Counted from the stretch's first letter, positions 20,021 through 30,392 are shown. The stretch is 64,000 bases of DNA from an uncultured SAR86 cluster bacterium (GCA_902606175.1 CACLEZ010000004.1:34082-98081), one strand, 5' to 3'. The notes: generated by a model from the letters alone, not told the origin. A program made the numbers and translations.

Positions 20021-21148
20021 TTAAAGAGAGGTGTATTTTTTGAGGTGGTAGTCTGTATTACCAAAAATCGTCCCGACTGTTGTAAGCCTTTTAAAGTAAT
20101 GTCCCACATTTAACTCATCAGTAACACCCATACCACCATGAAGTTGAACAGCTTGTTGACCTATAAATTTACCTGCTTTACCGACTTGATATTTTAAGCC
20201 TGATATTGCTTTTTTTGCATCAGGAGCTCCTTCTTCATGTTTCATGGTTGCCATGTAGAGGAGAGACTTACATTGTTCATACTCCATGAACATATCAACC
20301 ATTCTGTGTTGTAAGACTTGGAATTTACCTATAGAAGTACCAAATTGTTCTCTAGTTTTTGTGTATTCCACTGTTGTTTTATAAAGAACTTCCATTGCAC
20401 CTACGGCTTCTGCTGAGATAGCAAGAATAGCTTTATCAATTGCAGAATCTAAAATTTCAAAACCAGAATCTAAACTACCTATAATATTGTCTTTTGAAAC
20501 GGAAACATTTTCTAAGGTTAGATCTGATGCTCTTCTTCCATCTACAGTTTTGTAATTTGTTTTCGCCAAACCATTAGAGTCAGTATCTACTATAAATAAA
20601 GTTATACCATTTTCGTCTAATTGAGAGCCTGAAGTTCTTGCTGAAATGATGATTTTATTAGCAGAGGGACCGTTCATGACAACTGACTTATAACCACTCA
20701 AAATATAATTTTCACCTTCAGCTTTAGCTTCTGTGACAACATCTGATAAATTGAATCTGCTTTGTGGTTCTGCATACGCCAGCGCAAGATGCATTTCTCC
20801 TGAAATTGCAGGCTCAAGAACTGATGATTTTTGTTCATCAGAACCGTGATCATCAATAAGGCTTCCGGCCATAATCATAGTTTCTAAAAACGGCTCTACT
20901 ACCAGTCCTTTTCCAAAAGCCTCCATGATTAACATGGACTCAATTGCAGACCCGCCAAAACCTCCACTCTCTTCAGATACACTTATGCCTAACCAACCTA
21001 GTTCAGCGAACTTTTGCCAGTTAGCTTCACCAAATCCTAAATCAGAATTAGATAAAGATTGTCTAGTTTCCCAGTCATATTCTTTTTGAACGAACTGATC
21101 AACTTGATCTTGAATTAATGTTTGTTCTTCGTTGAAAGTAAAATCCAT
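20021..21148 (-). CDS. Acyl-CoA dehydrogenase, second of a tandem pair, possibly non-catalytic subunit
   Basis: 375-residue flavoprotein with the three-domain acyl-CoA dehydrogenase fold: N-terminal helical domain with EESGGFGGS, middle beta domain around LALAYAEPQSRF, and C-terminal FAD contacts REQFGTSIGKFQ and QLHGGMGVT. The position of the usual catalytic Glu near the C-terminus (E-G-T in MCAD) is Gly-Asn-Thr here (IFGNTDYH), and the alternative helix position reads IDKAILA without Glu. It may therefore be the structural partner in a heteromeric enzyme with the gene 2 bases upstream. The substrate is unknown. Confidence 0.85.
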   Translation of the reverse strand: MDFTFNEEQTLIQDQVDQFVQKEYDWETRQSLSNSDLGFGEANWQKFAELGWLGISVSEESGGFGGSAIESMLIMEAFGKGLVVEPFLETMIMAGSLIDDHGSDEQKSSVLEPAISGEMHLALAYAEPQSRFNLSDVVTEAKAEGENYILSGYKSVVMNGPSANKIIISARTSGSQLDENGITLFIVDTDSNGLAKTNYKTVDGRRASDLTLENVSVSKDNIIGSLDSGFEILDSAIDKAILAISAEAVGAMEVLYKTTVEYTKTREQFGTSIGKFQVLQHRMVDMFMEYEQCKSLLYMATMKHEEGAPDAKKAISGLKYQVGKAGKFIGQQAVQLHGGMGVTDELNVGHYFKRLTTVGTIFGNTDYHLKKYTSL

Positions 21149-21150
21149 GG

Positions 21151-22344
21151 TTATAACCCCAATATAGCTTTAGAAATAACATTTCGTTGAATCTCATTAC
21201 TTCCACCATAGATAGTTACTTTTCTATAGTTTAAATAATGAGGCATTACAGGCGCTGCATAATCCGGTCCAACAGTCTCATTTGAACCAATCTCGTTCTC
21301 TAAGTAAAAGGGATGGGCGTAGTAAGCTAACATTTCTACGAAAAGCTCTGAGATAGTTTGCTGTAACTCAGTTCCTTTGATTTTTAATATAGAGGATTCT
21401 GCACCAGGAGAGCCACCTTGAGACATTGCTGCAAGTGTTCGAAGCTCGGTAAATTCAGTTGCCGTAAGTTCAATTTCTGTCTCTTCAATTTTATTTCTAA
21501 ACTGAACATCTTCAAGCAATGTTCCTTCGCCTAGAGGTATATCTGATGATAGATCTTTAAGTCTAGTTAGTTCTCTTTTTAAGGCTGCAATACCGGCTAT
21601 TCCACTTCTTTCATGGGCTAATAGAAATTTTGCTATGTTCCATCCTTGGCCTTGCTCACCTACTAGATTTTCAGCAGGCACCTCAACGTTATCAAAGTAC
21701 ACCATATTAACTTCATGTGAACCATCGATGGTTATTATTGGCTTCACCTCTATTCCAGATGTTTTCATATCAATGAGCAGGAAGCTTATTCCTTCTTGCT
21801 TGATGTCAGTAGTTTCTGTTCGCACAAGGCAAAATATCCAGTCAGCATGTTGAGCCAATGTTGTCCAAGTTTTAGCTCCATTAACAATATACTTATCACC
21901 TTTCAATTCTGCTTTGGTTTTTAAGGAAGCGAGATCTGATCCTGAACCTGGTTCAGAGTAGCCTTGGCACCACCATACCTCGCTATTTAGTATAGAAGGT
22001 AGAAACTTTTCTTTCTGTTCATCGGTGCCGAATGTATAAACAACAGGCGCGCACATCCCTACACCAAATGGAATATTTGTTGGAGTATTGGCTTTTGCTA
22101 ACTCTTCTTGAAGAATATATTTCTGAGTGACAGAAAGTTCTTCATGATTTGTATATTCAGTTGGCCAATTTATGGCAAACCAACCTTTTTTGTTTAGAAT
22201 TTGCTGCCATCTTACAATTTCGTCTTTTTCTAGAGGAATCCTTTTATCTTGTTTCTCTTTGATATCATCCGGATATTCAGTCTCTAAAAAATTAATAACT
22301 TCTTCTCTAAAAGTGACATCTGCTTCTGAAAATTTTAAGTCCAT
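21151..22344 (-). CDS. Acyl-CoA dehydrogenase, first of a tandem pair
   Basis: 397-residue flavoenzyme of the FadE-like subgroup with SEPGSGSDL (FAD/substrate loop) and the terminal IYGGSNEIQRN. The MCAD-position catalytic Glu is Gly (YGGSNE). A Glu in LLAHERSGIAG, in the helix that bears the catalytic base in LCAD and isovaleryl-CoA dehydrogenase, can serve instead. Together with the downstream paralogue this resembles heterotetrameric dehydrogenases used for branched or steroid-derived side chains. Electrons would pass to the ETF encoded at 29463-31141. It is divergent from mfd across 83 bases. Confidence 0.9.
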   Translation of the reverse strand: MDLKFSEADVTFREEVINFLETEYPDDIKEKQDKRIPLEKDEIVRWQQILNKKGWFAINWPTEYTNHEELSVTQKYILQEELAKANTPTNIPFGVGMCAPVVYTFGTDEQKEKFLPSILNSEVWWCQGYSEPGSGSDLASLKTKAELKGDKYIVNGAKTWTTLAQHADWIFCLVRTETTDIKQEGISFLLIDMKTSGIEVKPIITIDGSHEVNMVYFDNVEVPAENLVGEQGQGWNIAKFLLAHERSGIAGIAALKRELTRLKDLSSDIPLGEGTLLEDVQFRNKIEETEIELTATEFTELRTLAAMSQGGSPGAESSILKIKGTELQQTISELFVEMLAYYAHPFYLENEIGSNETVGPDYAAPVMPHYLNYRKVTIYGGSNEIQRNVISKAILGL

Positions 22345-22427
22345 TTTGTTCCTGTGTAATAAAAAAAAAATAATTATACACTTCCATATATAATTTTCTT
22401 TTTTTTTAGGAAAAAACCAGTAAATAA

Positions 22428-25385
22428 GTGGTAGAAAAGATCACATCATCTTCGGATATTTCAAATCTGGGATTAGACCTGTCTAAAAAAAATTTAGTCA
22501 TAACTAAAGATTCTCAATCAGCAGTCCAATTTGCCAATGTTTTAAATCACTCTAATGCTTTTATTCTAGACAACTCTGAATTACTTCCCTATGACTTCTT
22601 CTCTATGGCACCCATAACAAGAGCAAGAAGAATATCGACTTTATCTGCTTATCTAAAAGATAAAGAAATAACATTAATATCTTCAATAGCTACATTATTA
22701 TCACCGGTACCTCAACCTATTCATGTCTCCCCTCTAAATAATTTGTCAGTCGGAGATCCTTTCGATCCTGAATCAGTAATAGATGAAATAATCCTAAACG
22801 GATACACAAGAGAAGATTTTGTATCAATACCCGGTCACTATGCTTTAAGGGGATCTGTTATGGATATATTTCTTACTAGTGGGAAAGAACCTATTAGGAT
22901 TGAATTCTTTAATAGTCAAATTGAGAGTCTAAGAACATTCAATCCTGAATCGCAAATTACTAATGAGAAAATTAACCATATTAATTTTTTACCCTCATAT
23001 GAATATCCATTGAATAGGAATTCTGCTGAAATTTTCAAAAAAGAATGGAGAAAAAGATTTGAACTCTTTGAAGAAGATTCAGAGTTATTTACAAGGATAA
23101 TGAACTTGAGACATCCAGAAGGAGCAGAAATTTACTTTCCTCTATTCTATGGTGCAAGATCGGATTTTATTCCATTTCTGCAATATGCCGATCAAATTTA
23201 TATACAAGATAATGTTAACGACAAAGCTCATGACTTTGAAGAACTAGTAAATCAGAGATATGAAGAATACAGATACGATCAAAAGAGACCATTACTTGCA
23301 CCTGAAGATTTATTTTTAAGTATGAATGAGCTAAGTGTAAATATAAAAGATAGCCTCACTTTTGATATAGAGACAGATTATTCAGAAACAATTGAAAATA
23401 ATATTCCTCAAAATGAAAGGAAAGAAAAGGCTGATATTTCTTCTTCGAAAATGCCTGATAAAGGTGATTTAGTTGTTCATCTAACACACGGTATTGGTAA
23501 ATTTCTGGGACTTAGACAATTGAAAACATTTGTTGGTGTCAGTGATTGCTTAGAAATCCTTTATAAAGACGAAAGTAAAGTATTTGTTCCTATAGAACAT
23601 ATGAATTTGATTTCAAAATACTTTGGTCCAGTTGATAGAGATATTGACTCACTTAATTCAAAAAAATGGCAAAAAAGAAAAGATAAAGCTCTCAAACAAA
23701 CTTTTGATACTGCAGCAGAATTACTCGAAGTCCAGGCCAAAAGATATGGCGCAAATGGATATTCATTTGATTTATATGAAAATGAATACCTAAATTTTAT
23801 TAAAAAGTTTCCTTATGAAGAAACTTATGATCAAAAAAGAACTATTGATGAAGTATTGCAAGATATGCATTCTTCAAGACCGATGGACAGATTAATTTGT
23901 GGAGAAGTGGGATTTGGGAAAACTGAAGTTGCAATGAGGGCAGCATTTATATCTGCATTGAACAGCAAACAAACTTGTATCTTGGTTCCGACAACACTAC
24001 TGACATCTCAACATCTAGATAGCTTTGAGCAGAGATTCAAAGATACAGGTATTAATATAGCCTCATTATCTAGAAATATAACTTCAAAAGAGAAAGATAA
24101 GTTAGTTCAAAGTCTCGCTTCGGGTGAAATTGATATCGTAATTGGGACTCATGCATTGATTCAAGGAAATATAAGGTTCAAAGATCTTGGTCTCTTAATA
24201 ATCGATGAAGAGCATCGATTTGGAGTACGTCAAAAAGAAAAGATTAAATCGCTTAAGGAAGAATTAGATATTTTGAGCTTATCAGCTACGCCTATTCCAA
24301 GATCATTGAATTTTGCCCTCACAGAACTTAAAGATCTATCAATTATTGCAACCGCGCCTGATGATCGTTTACCAGTAAAGACTTTTACCTATAGTTTCAA
24401 TGAAAATTTAATTTATGAAGCTATCCAAAGAGAGAACCTTCGAGGCGGTCAAGTGTATTACCTTTGTAATGATCTTTCATTAATTGAGGACAGAAGATCA
24501 AGACTTCAAGAAAAGTTTAATGATCTTGTTATCGAAGTGGTTCACGGCCAATTAAAAGCAAATGCCATAGAAGAAATTATGTTGAAATTTAATACAGGGG
24601 AAATAGATATCCTTGTGTGCTCGACAATTATAGAGAGTGGTATTGATGTCTCAAATGCAAATACATTGATTGTGGAAGATGCTGATAAATTTGGTCTATC
24701 TCAGCTTCATCAACTTAGAGGTCGTGTTGGAAGAGCTGAGAGACAAGCTTATGCATACTTTTTAAGGTCTAGAAATATTATTAATAAGAAGAATGCCGAT
24801 AAAAGATTCGATGCCCTGATGAGTGCGGACTCTTTGTCAGCAGGATTCCTGCTAGCCCTAAAAGACCTTGAAATAAGAGGAGCAGGAGAAATCCTTGGAT
24901 CAAATCAGAGCGGTGTATTTGAATCCATAGGTCTTGAGTTATATACAAGGATGATAAAGAAAGCGTCAGAATTCATTCAGAACGGAGACCTTGATTTTCA
25001 ATCACTAGATGAATTGCCAGAGATTAATCTTAATAAGAATTGTTTCATTCCTGAAAATTACCTTCCGGACATAAATGTAAGATTATTAATGTACAACAAG
25101 GTTTCTTTAGCTGAGTCTTCTATTGATTTAAAGAATATACAAATAGAGATGATCAATAGATTTGGATTATTGCCAGAAGAGTTAAAAAACTTTTTCTTAC
25201 AAGCTGAATTGAGAATAATTGCCGAAGAATACTCAATCAAAAAGATAAACTTCCTAGATAGCAAAATAAATATTTCTTTTAAGAATAAAGATCTTGATAC
25301 TTCTTTTTTTAATGACGATACTTTAGAAGAGAAAATAAAAATGACTTCGGATGTGATTAAGACAATTTGCGCAAATGCACCTTAA
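22428..25385 (+). CDS. mfd: Transcription-repair coupling factor Mfd, shortened
   Basis: It removes stalled RNA polymerase and recruits UvrA. 985 residues against 1148 in E. coli. The UvrB-homology module spans about 1-320, the RNA-polymerase-interacting CarD-like domain begins near 345 (GDLVVHLTHGIGKF), and the translocase follows with Walker A GEVGFGKT near 492, DEEHRFG and GRVGRAER. The C-terminal TRCF domain is present. The shortfall is mainly between the UvrB module and the RID, where E. coli has domain D3. The start is GTG at 22428. It overlaps csiV by 11 bases. Confidence 0.96.
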   Translation: MVEKITSSSDISNLGLDLSKKNLVITKDSQSAVQFANVLNHSNAFILDNSELLPYDFFSMAPITRARRISTLSAYLKDKEITLISSIATLLSPVPQPIHVSPLNNLSVGDPFDPESVIDEIILNGYTREDFVSIPGHYALRGSVMDIFLTSGKEPIRIEFFNSQIESLRTFNPESQITNEKINHINFLPSYEYPLNRNSAEIFKKEWRKRFELFEEDSELFTRIMNLRHPEGAEIYFPLFYGARSDFIPFLQYADQIYIQDNVNDKAHDFEELVNQRYEEYRYDQKRPLLAPEDLFLSMNELSVNIKDSLTFDIETDYSETIENNIPQNERKEKADISSSKMPDKGDLVVHLTHGIGKFLGLRQLKTFVGVSDCLEILYKDESKVFVPIEHMNLISKYFGPVDRDIDSLNSKKWQKRKDKALKQTFDTAAELLEVQAKRYGANGYSFDLYENEYLNFIKKFPYEETYDQKRTIDEVLQDMHSSRPMDRLICGEVGFGKTEVAMRAAFISALNSKQTCILVPTTLLTSQHLDSFEQRFKDTGINIASLSRNITSKEKDKLVQSLASGEIDIVIGTHALIQGNIRFKDLGLLIIDEEHRFGVRQKEKIKSLKEELDILSLSATPIPRSLNFALTELKDLSIIATAPDDRLPVKTFTYSFNENLIYEAIQRENLRGGQVYYLCNDLSLIEDRRSRLQEKFNDLVIEVVHGQLKANAIEEIMLKFNTGEIDILVCSTIIESGIDVSNANTLIVEDADKFGLSQLHQLRGRVGRAERQAYAYFLRSRNIINKKNADKRFDALMSADSLSAGFLLALKDLEIRGAGEILGSNQSGVFESIGLELYTRMIKKASEFIQNGDLDFQSLDELPEINLNKNCFIPENYLPDINVRLLMYNKVSLAESSIDLKNIQIEMINRFGLLPEELKNFFLQAELRIIAEEYSIKKINFLDSKINISFKNKDLDTSFFNDDTLEEKIKMTSDVIKTICANAP

Positions 25386-26313
25386 GCTAGCGATTATAGT
25401 TCTATTTATTTCACAGAATCTTTATTCAGTTGATTTCAATGAATATCTAGAAAAGTACCTTGTCGATAAGCAGAATCATGATCATGTTAAGGTTGATCTT
25501 TTCATCATACAAAATTTGTCAATCGAAGATGAAGATCTTGATGAAAAGTGGAAAGAATTAGACGAACTTGAGCTTTCTAATCATCTCATCAATATCAAAA
25601 CCGAACCTACGACATTTGTGACCTTTCCTCAAGGAAAACTCTTAAATGAGATACCTTTGCTCCCTTTAAAAATTAAAGTACAACCTCAACAACAGGAACT
25701 TAGAGATGAAGTTGCGCAGGACACGAAACCCGATCCATTTTTATATGAAAAAATACCATTTCAAAAAGAAATGCTAGAAATTGAGAACAATTTAAATAGA
25801 AGTAAAGACTATAGAGTCATCTACTATAACTCATGGTACCAACCTGTTTTTAATGAGAATGAAACCATACCAATATTTATAGATGCTCAAAAAAAAGACA
25901 AAAAGGTTCATGGTGAAATAAAAATTTATAAAGAAAGATTTATTCACCTTGTATCAAAGTTAAGGTTCTCTCAGAAAACTGAAGAAATTGATAATTCATC
26001 AAGAACTCATGAAATTAAAACATTTCAAACACTTATTAAAGATAAGAATGAGACAGAAAATAAAGGCTTTCTGAATGATAATTATTGGGTAGAAACTATC
26101 TTTAATTCTGTAAAAGTTAATCTGAAGTATATTGGGAATTTTGTTTATTCAGATAATGAAATTAACTCTAAAGAAATAATAAAGCTCCCTAGATTTAAAT
26201 TTATAGATTTGTATGAAATTGATAAGGATGTGAAGCTTGAAATTGATGAATTAAACTTCATAGATCACCCCTACTTCTCAATTTTAATTAAAGTTACCGA
26301 ACAAACTAAATAA
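25375..26313 (+). CDS. csiV: CsiV-family periplasmic protein
   Basis: 312-residue protein with a signal peptide (about 1-18, ending NLYSVDF) and no enzymatic motif. The internal pattern with SWYQPVFNENET and the C-terminal LDYF/IDHPYFSILIKV segment matches CsiV. In Vibrio, CsiV binds peptidoglycan and supports the LpoA-PBP1A cell-wall synthase. The location directly after mfd, overlapping by 11 bases, is the usual gammaproteobacterial arrangement and is the strongest support. The 3' end overlaps sbcB by 8 bases. Confidence 0.8.
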   Translation: MHLKLAIIVLFISQNLYSVDFNEYLEKYLVDKQNHDHVKVDLFIIQNLSIEDEDLDEKWKELDELELSNHLINIKTEPTTFVTFPQGKLLNEIPLLPLKIKVQPQQQELRDEVAQDTKPDPFLYEKIPFQKEMLEIENNLNRSKDYRVIYYNSWYQPVFNENETIPIFIDAQKKDKKVHGEIKIYKERFIHLVSKLRFSQKTEEIDNSSRTHEIKTFQTLIKDKNETENKGFLNDNYWVETIFNSVKVNLKYIGNFVYSDNEINSKEIIKLPRFKFIDLYEIDKDVKLEIDELNFIDHPYFSILIKVTEQTK

Positions 26314-27712
26314 ATTCAGATTTTTCAACTAGATTCTTTTCTAAGCTTTGAAGGATTTCTTTCTTTTCACCAGTTGCGTCAATTAGCATGGAGCGCGTCT
26401 TATCCAATGCTTTTTCAAGAGACAACCAAGGTCCTTTATCATAGAGCCTTTGGTTTACAAAGTTCCTATATCTGTCCAAGGTATCAGGCATTACAGAGTC
26501 AGGCTGATTTACACAAACGAGTCTCTCAGCTAATTCTTTGTAACGTGAATCCTCAAAGCCATCTAAAACTTTAAAGCGCTCTTCCCAGGGAAGAGTATGG
26601 AATCTTTCCATCCATAAATCATCAGCATCAGAAGGAAATCCTGAATAAACAGTTTGTTCTAGATGTTTGGGTGGAGGATAGTTGATTTGGTTACTTGCCA
26701 AAAGTTCACTCACCCTAGTTTGCAGTTTAATATTTTCCTTTATCTTTCTTGCCCTCTCAATAAGTTGATCATGTGATATGTCTAAATGATTATCAATATT
26801 AGGGATATGATCTGATGGCATAACAGGTAGACTCTTATTGATTCTCACTTTCCTTATAGCTGTTCCGCTATTTCCTATCTGCTCGAGCAATTCAGTATCA
26901 GTTAAATCATTAAGTTGATCAGGATCGAAGTATAAATCTGCAACAGCAACTTCATTATTCATTTTAGGGTTCTGACCACAAAACGTTACAGGATAGGTAA
27001 ATTTCTTTCTTCGTATTACTTCCCCTATCATTGCAAATGGTTCTGCTTGTAGGATTTCTAAATTACCTATCTTTGTCGATCCTTTTATTGAAGCTTGCCA
27101 AACAGGTTTAGCCTTATCTAAAATTAACTTAGCGAGTTCATGCATTTGGACACAATCAGCCAAGGCATCATGAGCATTTTCAATTTCTATAGAGTTGGCA
27201 TCAGACCAATCAGTTAATTTCATGCTCACATCTCCATCATCAAAGATTGGGAGAGAGAGACTATCAGGGAAAAAATTGGCAACTAGCTGCAGTGTACTTA
27301 GCATATCTAGGCGCGACGCACCAAGAGTATTAGTTATGTATAAAGGAAGTAAGTTCCAAAAAAATTGACGTCGGAAAAGTTCTTCATCAAAGCGATGACC
27401 ATTATAGGTAATGTAAACTGGGTTTCTTCCCTTTGACCAATCTAACCAAGTTGATCTCAAAAGTTTCATCATGTCATAGTGAGACATAGACTCATCTTTT
27501 AATGATTCAACTTTCTTATGAACTAAATAGGCTTCAGGAGTTGGGACAATCCAAGGTAATACCTTACATCCTATATCTTGTGAATTTTCTTGATGAAGAG
27601 AATCGTCTGTAAGAATGGAACCAATTTGGATGATTTGAGAGAAATTGATATCGAGGCCTGTTGTTTCAGTATCTGTAAATACATAACATTTATCTGCATT
27701 CAATTGAGACAT
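26306..27712 (-). CDS. sbcB: Exodeoxyribonuclease I
   Basis: 3'-5' single-strand DNA exonuclease used in recombination and mismatch repair. 468 residues (E. coli 475). The DEDDh active site begins with DTETTGLD (Asp14, Glu16) and includes the conserved NAHDALADC segment (His and Asp) near residue 180. SH3-like and C-terminal helical domains follow. nfuA lies 3 bases upstream, so the two are probably cotranscribed. Its 3' end overlaps the convergent csiV. Confidence 0.96.
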   Translation of the reverse strand: MSQLNADKCYVFTDTETTGLDINFSQIIQIGSILTDDSLHQENSQDIGCKVLPWIVPTPEAYLVHKKVESLKDESMSHYDMMKLLRSTWLDWSKGRNPVYITYNGHRFDEELFRRQFFWNLLPLYITNTLGASRLDMLSTLQLVANFFPDSLSLPIFDDGDVSMKLTDWSDANSIEIENAHDALADCVQMHELAKLILDKAKPVWQASIKGSTKIGNLEILQAEPFAMIGEVIRRKKFTYPVTFCGQNPKMNNEVAVADLYFDPDQLNDLTDTELLEQIGNSGTAIRKVRINKSLPVMPSDHIPNIDNHLDISHDQLIERARKIKENIKLQTRVSELLASNQINYPPPKHLEQTVYSGFPSDADDLWMERFHTLPWEERFKVLDGFEDSRYKELAERLVCVNQPDSVMPDTLDRYRNFVNQRLYDKGPWLSLEKALDKTRSMLIDATGEKKEILQSLEKNLVEKSEFI

Positions 27713-27715
27713 ATA

Positions 27716-28303
27716 TTATCTGTAGTATGCATTTTCTCTGTAACTATGGTCAGTAACATCTTTTACGCCCTTTAAGCCTTCTACTTGTTCTAGTAAAGTC
27801 TTTTCAACACCATCTTTTAAAGTAAGATCTACCATTCCACATCCCTGGCACCCTCCTCCAAATTGAAGTATTGCTGTAGCATCATCTACAACTTCAATCA
27901 AAGATACTTCTCCTCCATGAGCTGCCAAACTAGGGTTCACTTCTGAGTAGAGTACATAATTAATTTTGTCTTCTATCGATGCATCTTTACCTAATTGAGG
28001 AAGTTTTGCGTTTGGAGCTTTTATAGTAAGTGTTCCACCAAATTTATCTGGTGAATAGTCAACCTCAGCATCTTTCAAAAAATCAATGGATTTTTCTTCA
28101 AGATACAGATCAAACTTGAATTCATTAATGATTCTATAATCTGAGAACTCTTCGTCTTGTTTTGCATAAGCAATACAAGTCTCAGCTCTGGGTGTTCCGG
28201 GTTCAGAAACGAATATTTTTATTCCACAAGTGTCATCATCTTGACTCGACAGAAGATCATTCAAATAATCTTGCGCTGAAGGTGTAATAGTCATCTCTTC
28301 CAT
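27716..28303 (-). CDS. nfuA: Fe-S biogenesis protein NfuA
   Basis: Fe-S cluster carrier with two parts: a degenerate A-type domain (residues 1-95, lacking its cysteines) and a C-terminal Nfu domain with the CxxC ligand pair in GGGCQGCGMVD near residue 150. The length of 195 residues matches E. coli (191), as do GTPRAETCI and the HGGEVSLIE segment. The gene starts at ATG 28303; an ATG three codons later is an alternative. It is divergent from trmA. Confidence 0.96.
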   Translation of the reverse strand: MEEMTITPSAQDYLNDLLSSQDDDTCGIKIFVSEPGTPRAETCIAYAKQDEEFSDYRIINEFKFDLYLEEKSIDFLKDAEVDYSPDKFGGTLTIKAPNAKLPQLGKDASIEDKINYVLYSEVNPSLAAHGGEVSLIEVVDDATAILQFGGGCQGCGMVDLTLKDGVEKTLLEQVEGLKGVKDVTDHSYRENAYYR

Positions 28304-28332
28304 AGTGTCATTCTATCAAATATATCGACTGT

Positions 28333-28338
28333 TATAAT
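28333..28338 (+). promoter_or_regulatory. Putative -10 element of trmA
   Basis: TATAAT, 43 bases before the TTG start of trmA, in the 78-base divergent region with nfuA. No clear -35 hexamer is visible at normal spacing. Confidence 0.4.
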
Positions 28339-28381
28339 ATTAATAGATCGAAACATAAATGAAAGATTTCTAACTAAAATT

Positions 28382-29452
28382 TTGTCTGTTATACAAAGAG
28401 AAGATTACCTTGAACTTTTTGAAGAAAAGAAAATCTCATTTCTTCGAGCATTTGTTGATGAAACTCAAATAGATTTCTTTAAATCTCCTGATAATGGTTA
28501 TAGATATAGAGCTGAATTCGGTCTTTTGAAAGAGAAAGATGAATATTTCTACTCAATGACAAAAGGTGGAAAAAGAGTCGCTGTAAGCTCTTTTCCTATA
28601 AGTAGTCAAAAGATTCAAAATATCATGCCTCTTTTGTTAACACAGATTCAAAATAATCCGATAATTTCCCATAAACTTTTTCAAGTAGAGTTTCAGTCCT
28701 CAAGAAATGATGAAGCAATGGTTAGCTTAATTTATCACAAGGAATTGGGAGACGAATGGTCAAAAATGGCTTCAAATATATCCGATGAATTAAACATATC
28801 AATTATCGGAAGAAGTAAAAATAGGAAAATAATCATTGGAAATAATTATGTCACCGAGACCTATCAATACCAAGATAAAAAGTTTTCAATTAAGCTCTAC
28901 GAACAGTGTTTCAGTCAAACAAATCCTTTAATTTGTGACTCAATGCTAAGTTGGGTTATTGATAATATTCAATCTTTTGAGAATGACCTAATGGAACTTC
29001 ATTGTGGTCTTGGAACTTTTACAATTCCCTTGAGCAGATACTTTAATAAAGTTTTAGCCACTGAGAATAGTCGACCCAGTATTCAAGCATTACATGAAAA
29101 TATTAAGTTGAATAATATTGAAAATGTCTATACCGGAAGATTATCAGGCAAAGAAACCTTAGAAGCATTTAAGGGAGTGAGGATATTTAGAAGATTGAAA
29201 GATATTGATTTAGAGCAATTTGAAATAGATTCGATTTTTTTAGATCCGCCGAGGGAAGGACTTGATTCATTTACACTAGAAAACGTTATAGGAATAAAAA
29301 ATATAATTTATATTTCGTGTAGCTTTGACTCATTCAAAAGAGATATACAAGCTCTAAGAGCTACTCATGACATATTGAAATTAGCAATGTTCGACCAATT
29401 TCCCTATACGGAACATATAGAGTCTGGGGCAATTCTTAGAAAAAAATACTAA
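28382..29452 (+). CDS. trmA: tRNA (uracil-5-)-methyltransferase
   Basis: It methylates U54 in the T loop of tRNA using S-adenosylmethionine. 356 residues (E. coli 366). Visible elements are the N-terminal YRYRAEFGL, the SAM motif LMELHCGLGTFTIPLS, DPPREGLD, the catalytic nucleophile Cys in YISCSF and the general-base Glu in HIESGAIL. The start is TTG at 28382, since no ATG lies before the conserved region. The closely related RlmC/RlmD are excluded by lack of a TRAM domain and iron-sulfur cysteines. Confidence 0.94.
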   Translation: MSVIQREDYLELFEEKKISFLRAFVDETQIDFFKSPDNGYRYRAEFGLLKEKDEYFYSMTKGGKRVAVSSFPISSQKIQNIMPLLLTQIQNNPIISHKLFQVEFQSSRNDEAMVSLIYHKELGDEWSKMASNISDELNISIIGRSKNRKIIIGNNYVTETYQYQDKKFSIKLYEQCFSQTNPLICDSMLSWVIDNIQSFENDLMELHCGLGTFTIPLSRYFNKVLATENSRPSIQALHENIKLNNIENVYTGRLSGKETLEAFKGVRIFRRLKDIDLEQFEIDSIFLDPPREGLDSFTLENVIGIKNIIYISCSFDSFKRDIQALRATHDILKLAMFDQFPYTEHIESGAILRKKY

Positions 29453-29462
29453 TTTGTTTTTT

Positions 29463-30392
29463 TTATAGTTTTGCTTCTAATTCAGGCAATGCTTCAAAAA
29501 GGTCAGCAACTAATCCATAGTCTGCAACTGAGAAGATTGGTGCTTCCTCGTCTTTGTTGATTGCGACTATAACTTTACTATCTTTCATGCCAGCTAAATG
29601 CTGTATAGCACCGGATATCCCAACAGCTATGTACAAATCAGGCGCGACAATCTTACCTGTTTGTCCAACTTGCATGTCATTGGGAACGAATCCTGAATCT
29701 ACAGCAGCTCTCGAAGCACCTATCGCTGCGCCTAGTTTATCTGCAATACCATTAAGAAGACTAAAATTATCTCCATTTTGCATTCCTCTTCCACCTGAAA
29801 TAACCACTTCGGCAGCAGTTAATTCCGGTCTATCAGATTCTGCAATCTCTTCTTTAACAAAAGAAGACACTCCTGCATTTGTGTCGTTATCTATAGAATT
29901 TATGGATGCACTTCCTCCACTCGATTCACAAGCATCAAATCCAGTAGTTCTTACAGTGATGGCTTTGATAGTATCTGTACTTTGAACGGTAGCTATGCAA
30001 TTACCTGCATAAATTGGTCTCTCGAATGTATCATTGGAAATAACTGCACTTATATCTGATATTTGTGAAATATCTAACTTAGCAGCTACTCTGGGCATAA
30101 AGTTTTTACCATTTGTAGTAGCGGGTGCCATGATATGCGAATAACCTTCTGATAACTCAACTATTAAATTACCAATATTCTCAGCAAGAGAATTTTTATA
30201 AGTTTCTTTATTTGCTAATAGCACATTACCAACACCAGGAATTTGGGATGCCGAATCAGCAACGGTTTCACAATCCATACCAGCAACTAATATATCTATA
30301 TCACCACCAATCTCTTTTGCTGCAGCAACAGTATTGAGAGTGGCTATCTTTAATTCATTATTGTCGTGTTCTGCTATAACTAAAATGCTCAT
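29463..30392 (-). CDS. etfA: Electron transfer flavoprotein, alpha subunit
   Basis: FAD-binding subunit of ETF, 309 residues. The C-terminal FAD domain shows [41 protein letters not shown] and [10 protein letters not shown], all characteristic. ETF accepts electrons from acyl-CoA dehydrogenases such as those at 20021-22344 and passes them to ETF-QO (31218-32867). Its start overlaps the etfB end by 4 bases. Confidence 0.96.
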   Translation of the reverse strand: MSILVIAEHDNNELKIATLNTVAAAKEIGGDIDILVAGMDCETVADSASQIPGVGNVLLANKETYKNSLAENIGNLIVELSEGYSHIMAPATTNGKNFMPRVAAKLDISQISDISAVISNDTFERPIYAGNCIATVQSTDTIKAITVRTTGFDACESSGGSASINSIDNDTNAGVSSFVKEEIAESDRPELTAAEVVISGGRGMQNGDNFSLLNGIADKLGAAIGASRAAVDSGFVPNDMQVGQTGKIVAPDLYIAVGISGAIQHLAGMKDSKVIVAINKDEEAPIFSVADYGLVADLFEALPELEAKL

